Notes: generated by a model from the letters alone, not told the origin. A stretch of DNA of 22,084 nt from Christensenella sp. UBA7703 (GCA_002482505.1 DLGD01000013.1:1-22084); one strand, 5' to 3'. Shown: positions 6,643 through 14,027, numbered from the stretch's first letter. A program made the numbers and translations.

Positions 6643-6770
6643 ACCCGTTTATTCTCCTGTTCTGCGGCAAAATGCGCGTGTTGGTTTTCTTGTTGTTCTT
6701 ATGAATGAAAGGATCCGTTTCAAACAGATCGTTTTCTATTTCTGCGGTAAAACAAGCAAAAATATTGGCA

Positions 6771-7094
6771 CTACAGTGTGAATTTGTCCGCCAGAAATTC
6801 GATGTATTCCTCATATCGCTCGCGCCCTTCGGGGGTGAGCTTGTTCACGTCAAAATGTCCGGCGGAGGCATAGATGCGCGTGCCGCGCTCGTCAATCTCG
6901 TCGTCCGCCAGATAGTCCAGTGATACGTTGAAAAAACGCGCAAGTGTGAGCAACGTGGAGCGCTTTACATTCTCCGCGCCCTTTTCATAAAGGCTCACGA
7001 TTGTGGTATAGGCAAGCCCGGATTGCGCGGAAAGCTGAGATTTGTTGAGATTTTTCTCTTCCAGCAGCACATCTAGCTTCTCGGTCAAAGTCAA
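6771..7094 (-). CDS. XRE-family helix-turn-helix regulator
   Basis: This is a Cro/CI-type transcription regulator of about 107 residues. The HTH is at residues 7-60: LNKSQLSAQSGLAYTTIVSLY, ending in the typical ARFFNVSLDYLADDE. A C-terminal helix (EGRERYEEYIEFLADK) probably serves for dimerisation or recognition by the ImmA-like partner. The start is uncertain: AGAGAGG (7103-7109) is 8 nt from TTG at 7094 but only 2 nt from ATG at 7100. A strong promoter with dyad sites over its -35 region lies directly upstream, fitting autorepression. Confidence 0.88.
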   Translation of the reverse strand: MTLTEKLDVLLEEKNLNKSQLSAQSGLAYTTIVSLYEKGAENVKRSTLLTLARFFNVSLDYLADDEIDERGTRIYASAGHFDVNKLTPEGRERYEEYIEFLADKFTL

Positions 7095-7112
7095 GATCAT
7101 CACCTCTCTTCG

Positions 7113-7164
7113 ATTATAATCCGGCAGTTACGATGTGTAAATACGAAAAATACGATGTACCGTA
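7113..7164 (-). promoter_or_regulatory. XRE gene promoter with overlapping dyad operators
   Basis: Minus strand: TTTACA (7136-7141), a 17-bp spacer and a perfect TATAAT (7113-7118). Two copies of TACGATGT (7129-7136 and 7151-7158) lie 22 bp apart, about two helical turns. Each is part of a dyad: TTACgatgtGTAA at 7128-7140 and TACGATGTACCGTA at 7151-7164. They cover the -35 box, as expected for self-repression by the XRE protein. Confidence 0.75.
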
Positions 7165-7254
7165 GAAAATGAACAAATGTTTGAATTTGGGTCGGAGTGG
7201 TTCTTGAACGCAGTTGCGATTTGTGACGGCTTTGTGAATCCGTACTATTTCGCG

Positions 7255-7284
7255 TTGACAATAGCATCAGATGTAGCGTATGAT
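7255..7284 (+). promoter_or_regulatory. Promoter of the SH3-domain protein
   Basis: A perfect TTGACA (7255-7260), an 18-bp spacer and TATGAT (7279-7284). The predicted leader contains a TAGTAC direct repeat and a CGCGG/CCGCG hairpin (7315-7329) just before the GGAGG. Confidence 0.8.
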
Positions 7285-7343
7285 GCAAGTGTATTAGTAC
7301 GACTAGTACGCTATCGCGGGTCAACCGCGGGGAGGGAAACAAC

Positions 7344-8513
7344 ATGCGAAACAAGAATTGGATTCGACTGATAGCTGGGCTAGCCTGCCTTGCGCTCGTC
7401 ATCGGCATGATGCCGATGCGTGAAGCGCATGCGGAGAGCGCGCTGGCAAGCGGATTTGTCAACACCACGAAGCTCAACCTGCGCAAAGGCGCGGGCACGG
7501 GTAACGCAATTGTCGACACACTTGCCAAGAATACAGCCGTCAATATTTATGAAGTCAGTGGCACATGGCTGCGCATCGACGTGCCTTCTACAGGCAAGAG
7601 CGGCTATGTCAGCGGTAAATATATCACTGTGAACAGCGCGAGCCTGACCGCCTATGCGCTCGGCTGCACCTCCGGCCGCGTCAACCTCCGCAAGGAGGCA
7701 ACCAGCAAGAGCACCAGCCTCGCAGTCGTGGCAGCAAATACGGGACTGACAATCTATTCCGCGGACGCAACAACCGGCTGGTACAAGGTTAAGGTACACG
7801 CAACGGGCGCAGAAGGATATATTTCTCCGAAATACGTCAAGATCGTCTCCAAGGTAGACAAGGTGAGCGGCACAACCGCCACGGCGGGTGAGATCACGGC
7901 AAACAGCGTCAATCTACGCTCCGGCCCGGGCACCAACTACGCCAAGGTGGATAAACTGCAGAGAATGGACGACCTGACCATCCTCGACAAGAGCGGAGAC
8001 TGGTATAAAGTCACCGCGATTGCAATCAACAAAACTGGTTATGTCTATGCAAGCTTTGTCAAGGTGACCAGTACGTCGCCAACGGCAACACCGGGGCCGA
8101 CTACACCGACGCCGAAACCGACCGCAACCCCGGCGGGTAGCCAGCAGGGCAAGCTCAACGCCGGAGGAGTCAACTTCCGCAGCGGCCCGGGCACCAACTA
8201 CTCCAGCGCGGGTAAACTCGCGAAGGACACGGCAGTCACCGTGCTCGCAAAATCTGGCGATTGGTACCAGGTGGTGATCAATTCGACGGGTAAATCAGGC
8301 TATGTGTTTGCGCAATACATCACGCTGATTGCCGTTTCGCCGACGCCAACACCGAGCGCGAGCCCGACTGTCTCGCCGACCGTGAGCCCGACCGTCAGCC
8401 CTACACCAACCCCGACGCCTACACCAACCCCGACGCCGACCCCCACTCCGACGCCAACGCCAACGCCGACACCTACCCCGACTCCGACATCGGCGGGCAC
8501 ACCGACACCGTAA
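7344..8513 (+). CDS. Secreted protein with four SH3 domains and Pro/Thr tail
   Basis: This 389-residue exported protein has a Sec signal peptide (basic NKNWIR, then LIAGLACLALVIG, likely cleaved after AHA near residue 31). Four bacterial SH3b repeats follow: about 36-96, 103-167, 182-241 and 271-331. Each has the (V)NLRxGPGT-like start, except repeat 2 (NLRKEAT), then a W(Y/L)(K/R) core and the GYV(S/Y/F) end. A Thr/Pro linker separates repeats 3 and 4, and the protein ends in a long (Pro-Thr)n tail. SH3b domains usually bind peptidoglycan, and Pro/Thr stretches usually span the wall, but no catalytic domain (such as NlpC/P60 or amidase) follows. The start has GGAGG 8 nt upstream. It is a single-gene unit. 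Confidence 0.9.
   Translation: MRNKNWIRLIAGLACLALVIGMMPMREAHAESALASGFVNTTKLNLRKGAGTGNAIVDTLAKNTAVNIYEVSGTWLRIDVPSTGKSGYVSGKYITVNSASLTAYALGCTSGRVNLRKEATSKSTSLAVVAANTGLTIYSADATTGWYKVKVHATGAEGYISPKYVKIVSKVDKVSGTTATAGEITANSVNLRSGPGTNYAKVDKLQRMDDLTILDKSGDWYKVTAIAINKTGYVYASFVKVTSTSPTATPGPTTPTPKPTATPAGSQQGKLNAGGVNFRSGPGTNYSSAGKLAKDTAVTVLAKSGDWYQVVINSTGKSGYVFAQYITLIAVSPTPTPSASPTVSPTVSPTVSPTPTPTPTPTPTPTPTPTPTPTPTPTPTPTSAGTPTP
8341..8512 (+). repeat. Degenerate hexanucleotide repeat coding the Pro/Thr tail
   Basis: The 3' end of the SH3 gene is built from ACNCCN units that code for Thr-Pro. Third bases vary (CCGACGCC, CCAACGCC, CTACACC), so units are not identical. Length changes by slippage or recombination would add or remove Thr-Pro pairs without a frameshift. 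Confidence 0.8.
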
Positions 8514-8559
8514 GTGCGAGAATCAATAGATACCCTCTAGACCAATGTATAAACATGGA

Positions 8560-8594
8560 CAACGCCCGGACAACCGACCGGGCGTTGTTTTTTT
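8560..8594 (+). terminator. Terminator of the SH3-domain gene
   Basis: A perfect 10-bp stem (CAACGCCCGG at 8560-8569, CCGGGCGTTG at 8578-8587) with an 8-nt loop is followed by seven T. Confidence 0.95.
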
Positions 8595-8678
8595 GCGCCG
8601 CCAAGAGTAAAAACGATTGAGCGAATGAGGATAAAATCCGGCGTTTAAGGGGAAGCGCAGGGGTAAAATCCGCGTTGG

Positions 8679-8707
8679 TTGCGGCAAAATGGAGAACCTG
8701 CTACAAT
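8679..8707 (+). promoter_or_regulatory. Promoter of the diguanylate cyclase unit
   Basis: TTGCGG (8679-8684), a 17-bp spacer and TACAAT (8702-8707). Predicted transcription starts near 8714, so the in-frame start further upstream at 8675 cannot be used from this promoter. This supports the start at 8810. Confidence 0.65.
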
Positions 8708-8765
8708 GGAACTAACTTCACAACTGTCGCTAGAAACAGCGCCCGCGCAGAAGGGGATCACAAGT

Positions 8766-8813
8766 ATGAAAACTTTTGCGCAGATCCCTGCGCAACTGAA
8801 TGGGACGACATGA
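8766..8813 (+). CDS. 15-codon leader ORF coupled to the GGDEF gene
   Basis: The ATG at 8766 is preceded by AGAAGGGG about 9 nt upstream, a better ribosome site than the GGDEF gene has. It encodes MKTFAQIPAQLNGTT and its TGA overlaps the GGDEF start codon as ATGA. This arrangement suggests translational coupling. It could instead be the true N-terminus of the GGDEF protein if a base has been lost. I do not recognise the peptide. Confidence 0.45.
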   Translation: MKTFAQIPAQLNGTT

Positions 8814-9709
8814 ATTACGAACTCTGTTATTGCGAAGACCTGCTCAATGATTTGTATGAAGGCGTCTACTTCGTGGACAAAGACAGGGGCATCACGTTCT
8901 GGAACAAAGGCGCGGAGCGAATCACCGGCTTCTCTGCGGAGGAGATGCTCGGCAGATTTTGCTATGATAATCTGCTCAACCATGTGGACGAAACGGGCAA
9001 ACAACTCTGCCTCGACGGCTGCCCGCTGCACGAGACACTGCGCGACGGATCTGCGCGCAGCGCGCAGGTTTATCTGCACCACAAGAGCGGACATCGCGTC
9101 CGGGTGGATGTCAAGATTCGCCCGCTGTTCATCAATGGCGAGATCGTCGGCGCAACAGAGGTGTTTTCCAGCGCGGAGCTGAGCGATTGCACCGAAATCG
9201 GGCTCAAGGAGATGGAGCGGCTTGCGCTGTTTGACCAGCTCACGCAGCTGCCCAACCGGCGCTATATCGACACGTTCCTCGAAAACCAGTTCCGGGATTA
9301 TCAGTCGCTCGGCATTCCATTTGGTGTGATGATGCTCGATTTGGACTTTTTCAAGCGCGTAAACGATACCTATGGGCACGGCGTTGGCGATGCGGTTCTC
9401 AAGATGGTTGCGGGGACGTTGCAAGGTGCGATGCGAAAGAACGACTTCATCGGCCGCTGGGGCGGAGAAGAGTTTGTTGCTGTGCTCCGCGGGGTGACGC
9501 ACCTGGAGCTGCGTCTGATTGCGGAGAAAATTTGCAGGATGGTTGCGCAGTCCGGCATAGCGCGCGGCGCGGATTGCCTGCGCGTGACGGTCTCGATCGG
9601 CTGCACGATGGCGCTGCCAACGGACAACTCGTTTTCACTGATTCAGCGCGCAGATCAGGCGCTCTATTGCAGCAAAAACGAGGGCAGAAACCGTGTCACG
9701 GCACGCTAG
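8810..9709 (+). CDS. PAS-GGDEF diguanylate cyclase
   Basis: This 299-residue protein joins two GTP into c-di-GMP. It has an N-terminal PAS sensor (about 10-125; GVYFVDKDRGITFWNKGAER, then the Cys-bearing LCLDGCPL) and a GGDEF domain from about residue 135 (LFDQLTQLPNRR). The active-site motif is GGEEF (218-222), a functional variant. An RxxD inhibitory I-site (R209-K-N-D212) lies five residues before it. DLDFFKRVNDTYGHG is the metal/GTP-binding segment. There is no membrane helix, so it is cytoplasmic. The start overlaps the TGA of a 15-codon leader ORF. A promoter at 8679-8707 and a terminator at 9774-9809 make it a separate unit upstream of the acylation pair. Confidence 0.93.
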   Translation: MNYELCYCEDLLNDLYEGVYFVDKDRGITFWNKGAERITGFSAEEMLGRFCYDNLLNHVDETGKQLCLDGCPLHETLRDGSARSAQVYLHHKSGHRVRVDVKIRPLFINGEIVGATEVFSSAELSDCTEIGLKEMERLALFDQLTQLPNRRYIDTFLENQFRDYQSLGIPFGVMMLDLDFFKRVNDTYGHGVGDAVLKMVAGTLQGAMRKNDFIGRWGGEEFVAVLRGVTHLELRLIAEKICRMVAQSGIARGADCLRVTVSIGCTMALPTDNSFSLIQRADQALYCSKNEGRNRVTAR

Positions 9710-9773
9710 AGTGCGTTCAAGACGCATGGGGGAAAGACCCTTGCTCTGTTTTTAAAGAGTAGAACTCAAGAAG

Positions 9774-9809
9774 AGCTGACGGCGGCCGACAACCCGGGGT
9801 CAGCTTTTT
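9774..9809 (+). terminator. Terminator after the GGDEF gene
   Basis: AGCTGAC (9774-9780) pairs with GTCAGCT (9799-9805), followed by TTTT. The 18-nt interior is GC-rich and may pair further. Confidence 0.8.
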
Positions 9810-9888
9810 GATTGCGTATAATTGGTTCAGCGAACGATCAGCGGAATCTGAAATCGTCACTTCAAATCCTGACAATCGAATGTTGCTA

Positions 9889-9917
9889 TTGACGGATTTT
9901 GCGTTCGCCACTACAAT
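9889..9917 (+). promoter_or_regulatory. Promoter of the SGNH-MBOAT operon
   Basis: TTGACG (9889-9894), a 17-bp spacer and TACAAT (9912-9917). The leader is about 100 nt and holds a CGATTT-TCAG-AAATCG hairpin (9954-9969). Confidence 0.8.
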
Positions 9918-10024
9918 CAGAAAAGACTGTTGTCCAAACAATCGGTTCACTTTCGATTTTCAGAAATCGTACAAAACTATCGATCCGCATCATGCTCAAT
10001 GCGTCGCGCAAAGGAGGCCGTGTT

Positions 10025-11140
10025 TTGACCAGGAAAACAGGAAAAACGATCGCTTCATGGGGCCTTGCTCTGCTGGTCGCACTCCTGATTGCCAACGGAG
10101 CCTCTTTTTTGTATCGGAGCGGGGCGGGGTCCATTCAGCGCGAAAACGCGTATTCCACCAGTATCCGTACGCCAAACAGCAGCATCGTGCGCGGATCGGA
10201 AGGGTACGGTATCAACCATGTCGACGCAAAAGGGTATCTCAACGACGACAAACTGCCGCTTGCGGAACACTATATTCTTTTGATGGGCTCGTCCCATGCG
10301 GAAGGACTGCAGGTAATGCAGAAGGATAACATGACTTCCGTGCTCAACGATCTGATGGATCCTTCTGTGCGCACGGTCTATAACCTCGGCACGGCGGGGC
10401 AGACGCTGCCGCGCATTGTGGAAGGGTTTCAGGCGGCGCTGGAGGAGTTTCCAAACACCGAAGCAATTCTGATTGAGATGTCTCAGATGGAGTTTGCCAG
10501 CGAAGATCTCGTCCGCGCGATGGATCAGGCACGCTTTGATCCGGCGAGCACCGGCGAGACTCTGGAGGCATCCCTGAGCGCGCCGCGGCGCATACGAAAC
10601 AACGTTTTGCTTGCGATGCCGCTGGTCTCGCTTCTGCGGCAACAGTTGGATTCGATGGATTTCGGTATGCAAGACGCTTTCGGGATCAACCGGCTCCTGG
10701 CGCAGGCAAGCAAGCTTATCGCACCTAAAAACGACGTGGGGCAAACGCAGGACGACGTGCAGGCGGCCGCGGGGGACTCTGTCCAGCCGGGTTATGTGGA
10801 GGCGCTCAATCAGGCGCTTGCGCTGATTCGCGCCGAAACCGATAAACCGATCATCCTGCTCTATCATCCGAGCGTAGGTATCCTTGCGGACGGTACAATC
10901 GCGATCGATCGCGACATGCGGTATTATGACGGCTATCGTTCGGCCTGTGAAAACAACAACATCGTCTTTCTGGATACGGGCGACGCGTTTTTAGAAGCCT
11001 ATCAAAAGGATTATTCCATTCCGTATGGATTTACCAATACGACGTTCCTCAGCGGGCATCTCAACCAAACAGGGCATCGGATCGTCGCGGAGGCATTTTA
11101 TCAGGCTTTGACGGAACTGCAAGAAGAGGAGAAGAACTGA
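10025..11140 (+). CDS. SGNH/AlgX-like O-acyltransferase partner protein
   Basis: This 371-residue protein is probably anchored by one N-terminal TM helix (about residues 8-25, IASWGLALLVALLIANGASF) with the rest outside. LLMGSSHAEGL is an SGNH-type nucleophile block, and SGHLNQTGHRIVAEAF near the C-terminus is the matching His block. The Asp usually three residues before that His is not seen. Such proteins act with MBOAT channels to move acyl groups onto secreted polymers, as AlgJ/AlgX and DltD do. The start is TTG at 10025: GGAGG (10013-10017) is 7 nt upstream, and the ATG candidates further up lack a site. The stop overlaps the MBOAT start by one base. Confidence 0.85.
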   Translation: MTRKTGKTIASWGLALLVALLIANGASFLYRSGAGSIQRENAYSTSIRTPNSSIVRGSEGYGINHVDAKGYLNDDKLPLAEHYILLMGSSHAEGLQVMQKDNMTSVLNDLMDPSVRTVYNLGTAGQTLPRIVEGFQAALEEFPNTEAILIEMSQMEFASEDLVRAMDQARFDPASTGETLEASLSAPRRIRNNVLLAMPLVSLLRQQLDSMDFGMQDAFGINRLLAQASKLIAPKNDVGQTQDDVQAAAGDSVQPGYVEALNQALALIRAETDKPIILLYHPSVGILADGTIAIDRDMRYYDGYRSACENNNIVFLDTGDAFLEAYQKDYSIPYGFTNTTFLSGHLNQTGHRIVAEAFYQALTELQEEEKN

Positions 11141-12558
11141 TGTCATTTGTCTCGGTTGCGTTTCTGCTGCTCTTTGCCGGTTCCTATCTTGGCAGCAAGC
11201 TTTGCAAAACAAAAGAACAAAAGCATATCGTGCTCCTGATTGCAAGCTATATTTTCTATGCATATTGGGATGCGCGTTTCCTGCTCTTGCTGGTCTTGCA
11301 AACGTATATCAGCTATTATCTGGCAAAGAAGATTGCACAGGCAGAAACGAAACAGCAAAGCAAGCGCTTTATGCTTACGGGTGTTGTGATTGCGCTTGCA
11401 GTGCTATGTTTCTTTAAGTATTTCAACTTTTTTGTCGATTCGTTTGCGCACATCTTTGGCGTAACCAACCTGACCCTGCTCAAGATCGTGCTGCCGATTG
11501 GCATCTCGTTTTACACGTTCCACTCATTGAGCTATTTAATCGATGTTTACCGCGGAAGATTGAAGGCATGCGAGCGATTCATCAATCTTGCGTTGTATAT
11601 TTCGTTCTTCCCGCAGTTGGTTGCGGGGCCGATTGTCCGCGCAAGAGATTTTTTACCGCAACTCGATCAAGACCGCCCGATGAACCGCGAAAATCTCGTC
11701 GAAGGGCTACAGATTTTCCTCTTTGGCCTCATCAAGAAGGTCGTGATTGCGGATCGCCTCGCCGTCTGCGTGGACGCGGTATTTGCTGCCCCCGGCAGCT
11801 ATAGCGGCCTTTCGCTCTTTCTTGCCGTGGTTGCGTATTCGATTCAGATCTACTGCGATTTTTCCGGCTATTCAGATATGGCCATCGGCACGGCGAAGAC
11901 GTTTGGCTACGATCTCTGCAAAAACTTTGATATGCCGTATATTTCCAAGAACCCCACCGAACTCTGGCAGCGCTGGCACATCAGCCTATCTTCATGGCTG
12001 CGGGACTATCTCTATATACCCCTTGGTGGCAACCGAAAGGGGAAAGCCCGCACAAAGATCAACCTGATGCTGACTATGCTGCTTGGCGGGCTTTGGCACG
12101 GGGCGAACTGGCAAATGGTATTCTGGGGCGCGTTGCACGGCGGCGCGCTGGTGGTACATAAGACGTTTCGGGAGCAGAGCGATCGAAGCGGAATACACGT
12201 ACAAAATCCGCTGCTCAAGCGGGTCGTTTCGGTTGTTTCGGTGATTGCAACATATCTATTCACCTGCCTGTGCTGGGTTTTCTTCCGCGCGCAGTCGTTT
12301 ACCGATGCGATCACGATCCTCACGCGCATCGTGACCGGGGCCGCCGGAATCCAGTACTACTATGTCTTTACGTTCCTCTTTGCGGGAGTGATTGCGATTG
12401 CAACTACGATTGGCATGGTGGAAAATCATGGGCACGGGTATTACCCGGTGCTGGATTTGAGCAAATTCTGGAACAAAGTGATCCTAATTCTGGCAGTTTT
12501 TATTACGCTGATGTTCTTCTACGCCGGCGATACCGCGTTCATCTATTTTCAGTTTTAG
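11140..12558 (+). CDS. MBOAT-family O-acyltransferase (AlgI/DltB-like)
   Basis: This 472-residue multi-pass membrane protein is close in length to AlgI. Family marks in order are PIGISFYTFHSLSYLIDVYRG, FPQLVAGPIVRARDFLPQ, YCDFSGYSDMAIG, NPTELWQRWHISLSSWLRDYLYIPLGG and GGLWHGANW, whose His (about H320) is the catalytic MBOAT histidine. It transfers an acyl group, usually acetyl, across the membrane for modification of an exopolysaccharide or other wall polymer. It is translationally coupled to the SGNH gene (TGATG overlap) and the two should work as a pair. No polymer synthase genes are in the window, so the acceptor is unknown. Confidence 0.94.
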   Translation: MSFVSVAFLLLFAGSYLGSKLCKTKEQKHIVLLIASYIFYAYWDARFLLLLVLQTYISYYLAKKIAQAETKQQSKRFMLTGVVIALAVLCFFKYFNFFVDSFAHIFGVTNLTLLKIVLPIGISFYTFHSLSYLIDVYRGRLKACERFINLALYISFFPQLVAGPIVRARDFLPQLDQDRPMNRENLVEGLQIFLFGLIKKVVIADRLAVCVDAVFAAPGSYSGLSLFLAVVAYSIQIYCDFSGYSDMAIGTAKTFGYDLCKNFDMPYISKNPTELWQRWHISLSSWLRDYLYIPLGGNRKGKARTKINLMLTMLLGGLWHGANWQMVFWGALHGGALVVHKTFREQSDRSGIHVQNPLLKRVVSVVSVIATYLFTCLCWVFFRAQSFTDAITILTRIVTGAAGIQYYYVFTFLFAGVIAIATTIGMVENHGHGYYPVLDLSKFWNKVILILAVFITLMFFYAGDTAFIYFQF

Positions 12559-12642
12559 TAGAAGAATAAGCACAAAACAGCAAAAAAGAATCTCCTTCCA
12601 CTTTTAGCACGCAACAAACGCAAAACAGTATAAAAAATCTCC

Positions 12643-12691
12643 AAAAAGTAAAAAACCTAACGGCGAAGTTGCCGTAGGCGTTTTACTTTTT
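12643..12691. terminator. Bidirectional terminator between MBOAT and corA
   Basis: AAAAAGTAAAA (12643-12653) pairs with TTTTACTTTTT (12681-12691), enclosing a GC stem CCTA(A)CGGC/GCCGTAGG. It has T-runs on both strands and serves the two convergent genes. The 84 nt before it are AT-rich and hold no gene. Confidence 0.88.
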
Positions 12692-12722
12692 TTAATTTAT
12701 ATTGCGTCGTTCCCGACGTATC

Positions 12723-13664
12723 TTAGAACATTTTCTTCTTAAAGAAATAAACCGCAACGCCGATGGACACCACGAACGAAATCAACACGACGATGAGAAA
12801 CCCGAACGGGCTGCCCGCAAACGGCATTCCCTCCGGGGCAACGTTCATGCCGTAAGCCGCGAAGATAATCGTCGGAACAGAGAGCACAATCGTCATCACC
12901 GCGAGGAATTTCATGACGATGTTGAGGTTGTTGGAGATGACGGAGGCAAATGCGTCCATCATGCCGCTCAGGATGCCGCTGTAGATATTCGCCATCTCGA
13001 TTGCCTGGCGGTTTTCGACGATGACATCTTCGAGAAGGTCTTCGTCCTCGGGATACTTCTTCACGCGGTCGCTCTTGAGGAGTTTTTCGAGTACGACCTC
13101 GTTGGAGCGCAGGGATGTGGTGAAGTAGACAAGGCTCTTCTCCAACTCCAGCAGTTCGATGAGTTCGCGGTTCTCCGTGGAACCATGCAGCTTCTGCTCA
13201 ATCTTGTCGCTGAGCTTGTTGATCACGCGCAGATATTGCAGATAGAGCGAAGCGTTGCGATAGAGGATCTGCAGAACGAAGCGCGTGCGCATATGCGTGC
13301 GCAGTTCGTTTGCGTGCTTTTGTTTGAGGGCGTAGAGCACGGGCGTTTCTTCGAGGCACACGGTGATGATCGCGTCCTTTGCGAGGATGATACCCAGCGG
13401 CTCCGTGGTGTAGATGTCCTTGCCTTTGCTTTTTTCCACAGCGGGGATGTCTACGAGGATCAGTGTGTAGTTGTCTTCCAGCTCGATGCGGGAGCGTTCT
13501 TCTTCGTCCAATGCGGCCCGAAGGTCGTCCGGTTCGATGCAATACTGCTCCGCTACCTCGGCGAGCTCCTTCTCCGTCGGTTTGACGAGCGAGATCCAGC
13601 AGTCCTTTTCGGGCACACTGATCTGCCGCATCTCCGCCTCGAAGGTTTTGAAGATCTTCTTCAT
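12723..13664 (-). CDS. corA: CorA-type magnesium transporter
   Basis: This 313-residue CorA/MIT-family protein forms a pentameric Mg2+ channel. The large N-terminal cytoplasmic domain (about 1-250) contains the long-helix segment VINKLSDKIEQKLHG. Two C-terminal TM helices follow. The selectivity motif YGMN ends the first, and GMPFAGSPFGF forms the short loop. The basic tail FFKKKMF faces the cytoplasm. The start has AAAGGAG about 10 nt upstream, and this ribosome site lies inside the last codons of a 40-codon leader ORF whose TGA overlaps the ATG. Some CorA relatives transport Co2+ or Ni2+, so Mg2+ is the likely but not proven ion. Confidence 0.95.
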   Translation of the reverse strand: MKKIFKTFEAEMRQISVPEKDCWISLVKPTEKELAEVAEQYCIEPDDLRAALDEEERSRIELEDNYTLILVDIPAVEKSKGKDIYTTEPLGIILAKDAIITVCLEETPVLYALKQKHANELRTHMRTRFVLQILYRNASLYLQYLRVINKLSDKIEQKLHGSTENRELIELLELEKSLVYFTTSLRSNEVVLEKLLKSDRVKKYPEDEDLLEDVIVENRQAIEMANIYSGILSGMMDAFASVISNNLNIVMKFLAVMTIVLSVPTIIFAAYGMNVAPEGMPFAGSPFGFLIVVLISFVVSIGVAVYFFKKKMF

Positions 13665-13783
13665 GGCAGTGTTACTCCTTTCGCTTTACCGCGCGCGGCA
13701 AGAAAGCGAAGCTTCCCGAACGCGCGCTTCATTTTTTCGATTGTTTTTACTTCGTTCGGGAACGGTATCCACCGTCCAATCAC
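13661..13783 (-). CDS. 40-codon leader ORF overlapping the corA start
   Basis: The frame from GTG at 13783 codes for a very basic 40-residue peptide (start VIGRWIPFPNEV, end GKAKGVTLP) and stops with a TGA that shares bases with the corA start (ATGA). AAGGA lies 7 nt before the GTG and a second GGAG is closer. The downstream end contains the corA ribosome site, so translation of this frame should influence corA. Salmonella corA and mgtA/mgtC have regulatory leader ORFs; any similarity here is only in arrangement. I recognise no family. It could be a chance frame. Confidence 0.45.
   Translation of the reverse strand: MIGRWIPFPNEVKTIEKMKRAFGKLRFLAARGKAKGVTLP
13713..13762 (-). repeat. 10-bp perfect inverted repeat in the corA leader
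   Basis: TTCCCGAACG (13713-13722) and CGTTCGGGAA (13753-13762) are exact inverted copies 30 nt apart. In the corA transcript they would form a stable stem inside the leader ORF. The right arm is also half of a small dyad, CGTTC-GG-GAACG. There is no T-run, so it is not an ordinary terminator. Confidence 0.7.
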
Positions 13784-13807
13784 ACTCCTTTCCTTGAGTT
13801 CGTTACC

Positions 13808-13836
13808 ATTATAGCCCCAAATAAACAATAGGGAAA
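13808..13836 (-). promoter_or_regulatory. Candidate corA promoter
   Basis: A perfect TATAAT on the minus strand (13808-13813) has a weak -35 (TTTCCC, 13831-13836) at 17-bp spacing. It would give a leader of about 140 nt that includes the 40-codon ORF and the inverted repeat. Confidence 0.5.
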
Positions 13837-13923
13837 GCTTAAAAATGAAAAAGAATGGAACAAATTGGGTAAAACATTCAAATAGCGGGCGCTCCGTACG
13901 TTTAGCCGCCGAATGGCACAGGC

Positions 13924-13941
13924 TTGCCGAAATTTCGGCAA
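13924..13941. promoter_or_regulatory. 18-bp perfect palindrome, probable operator
   Basis: TTGCCGAAATTTCGGCAA is an exact palindrome with no loop, so it looks like a dimer binding site rather than an RNA hairpin. It lies in the gap between the divergent corA and rRNA methyltransferase genes, about 57 bp before the -35 of the latter. The rest of the gap (13837-13997) holds no gene that I can support. Confidence 0.6.
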
Positions 13942-13997
13942 ATTTGACCCGATTGAATGCGCGCGGTTGTTATCAAACTGCTTTCTAGAGAGAGGCT

Positions 13998-14027
13998 TTG
14001 ACAAACACCTTTTTGCCATGATACCAT
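13998..14027 (+). promoter_or_regulatory. Candidate promoter of the methyltransferase gene
   Basis: A perfect TTGACA (13998-14003), an 18-bp spacer and TACCAT (14022-14027), about 70 bp before the start codon. Confidence 0.6.

Noticed and set aside
8341..8512. Repetitive tract that could look like a CRISPR or minisatellite array
   Set aside because: It is in frame inside the SH3 gene, codes for Thr-Pro pairs and has no spacer-repeat structure.
13661..13813. M-box (ykoK-type) Mg2+ riboswitch in the corA leader
   Set aside because: The leader is too short and shows none of the conserved M-box stems that I can recognise; only one long hairpin is present.
12702..13814. Long plus-strand open frame of 370 codons opposite corA
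   Set aside because: It is antisense to a clear CorA protein and its His/Asp/Phe-rich composition is that of a mirror frame of GC-biased codons.
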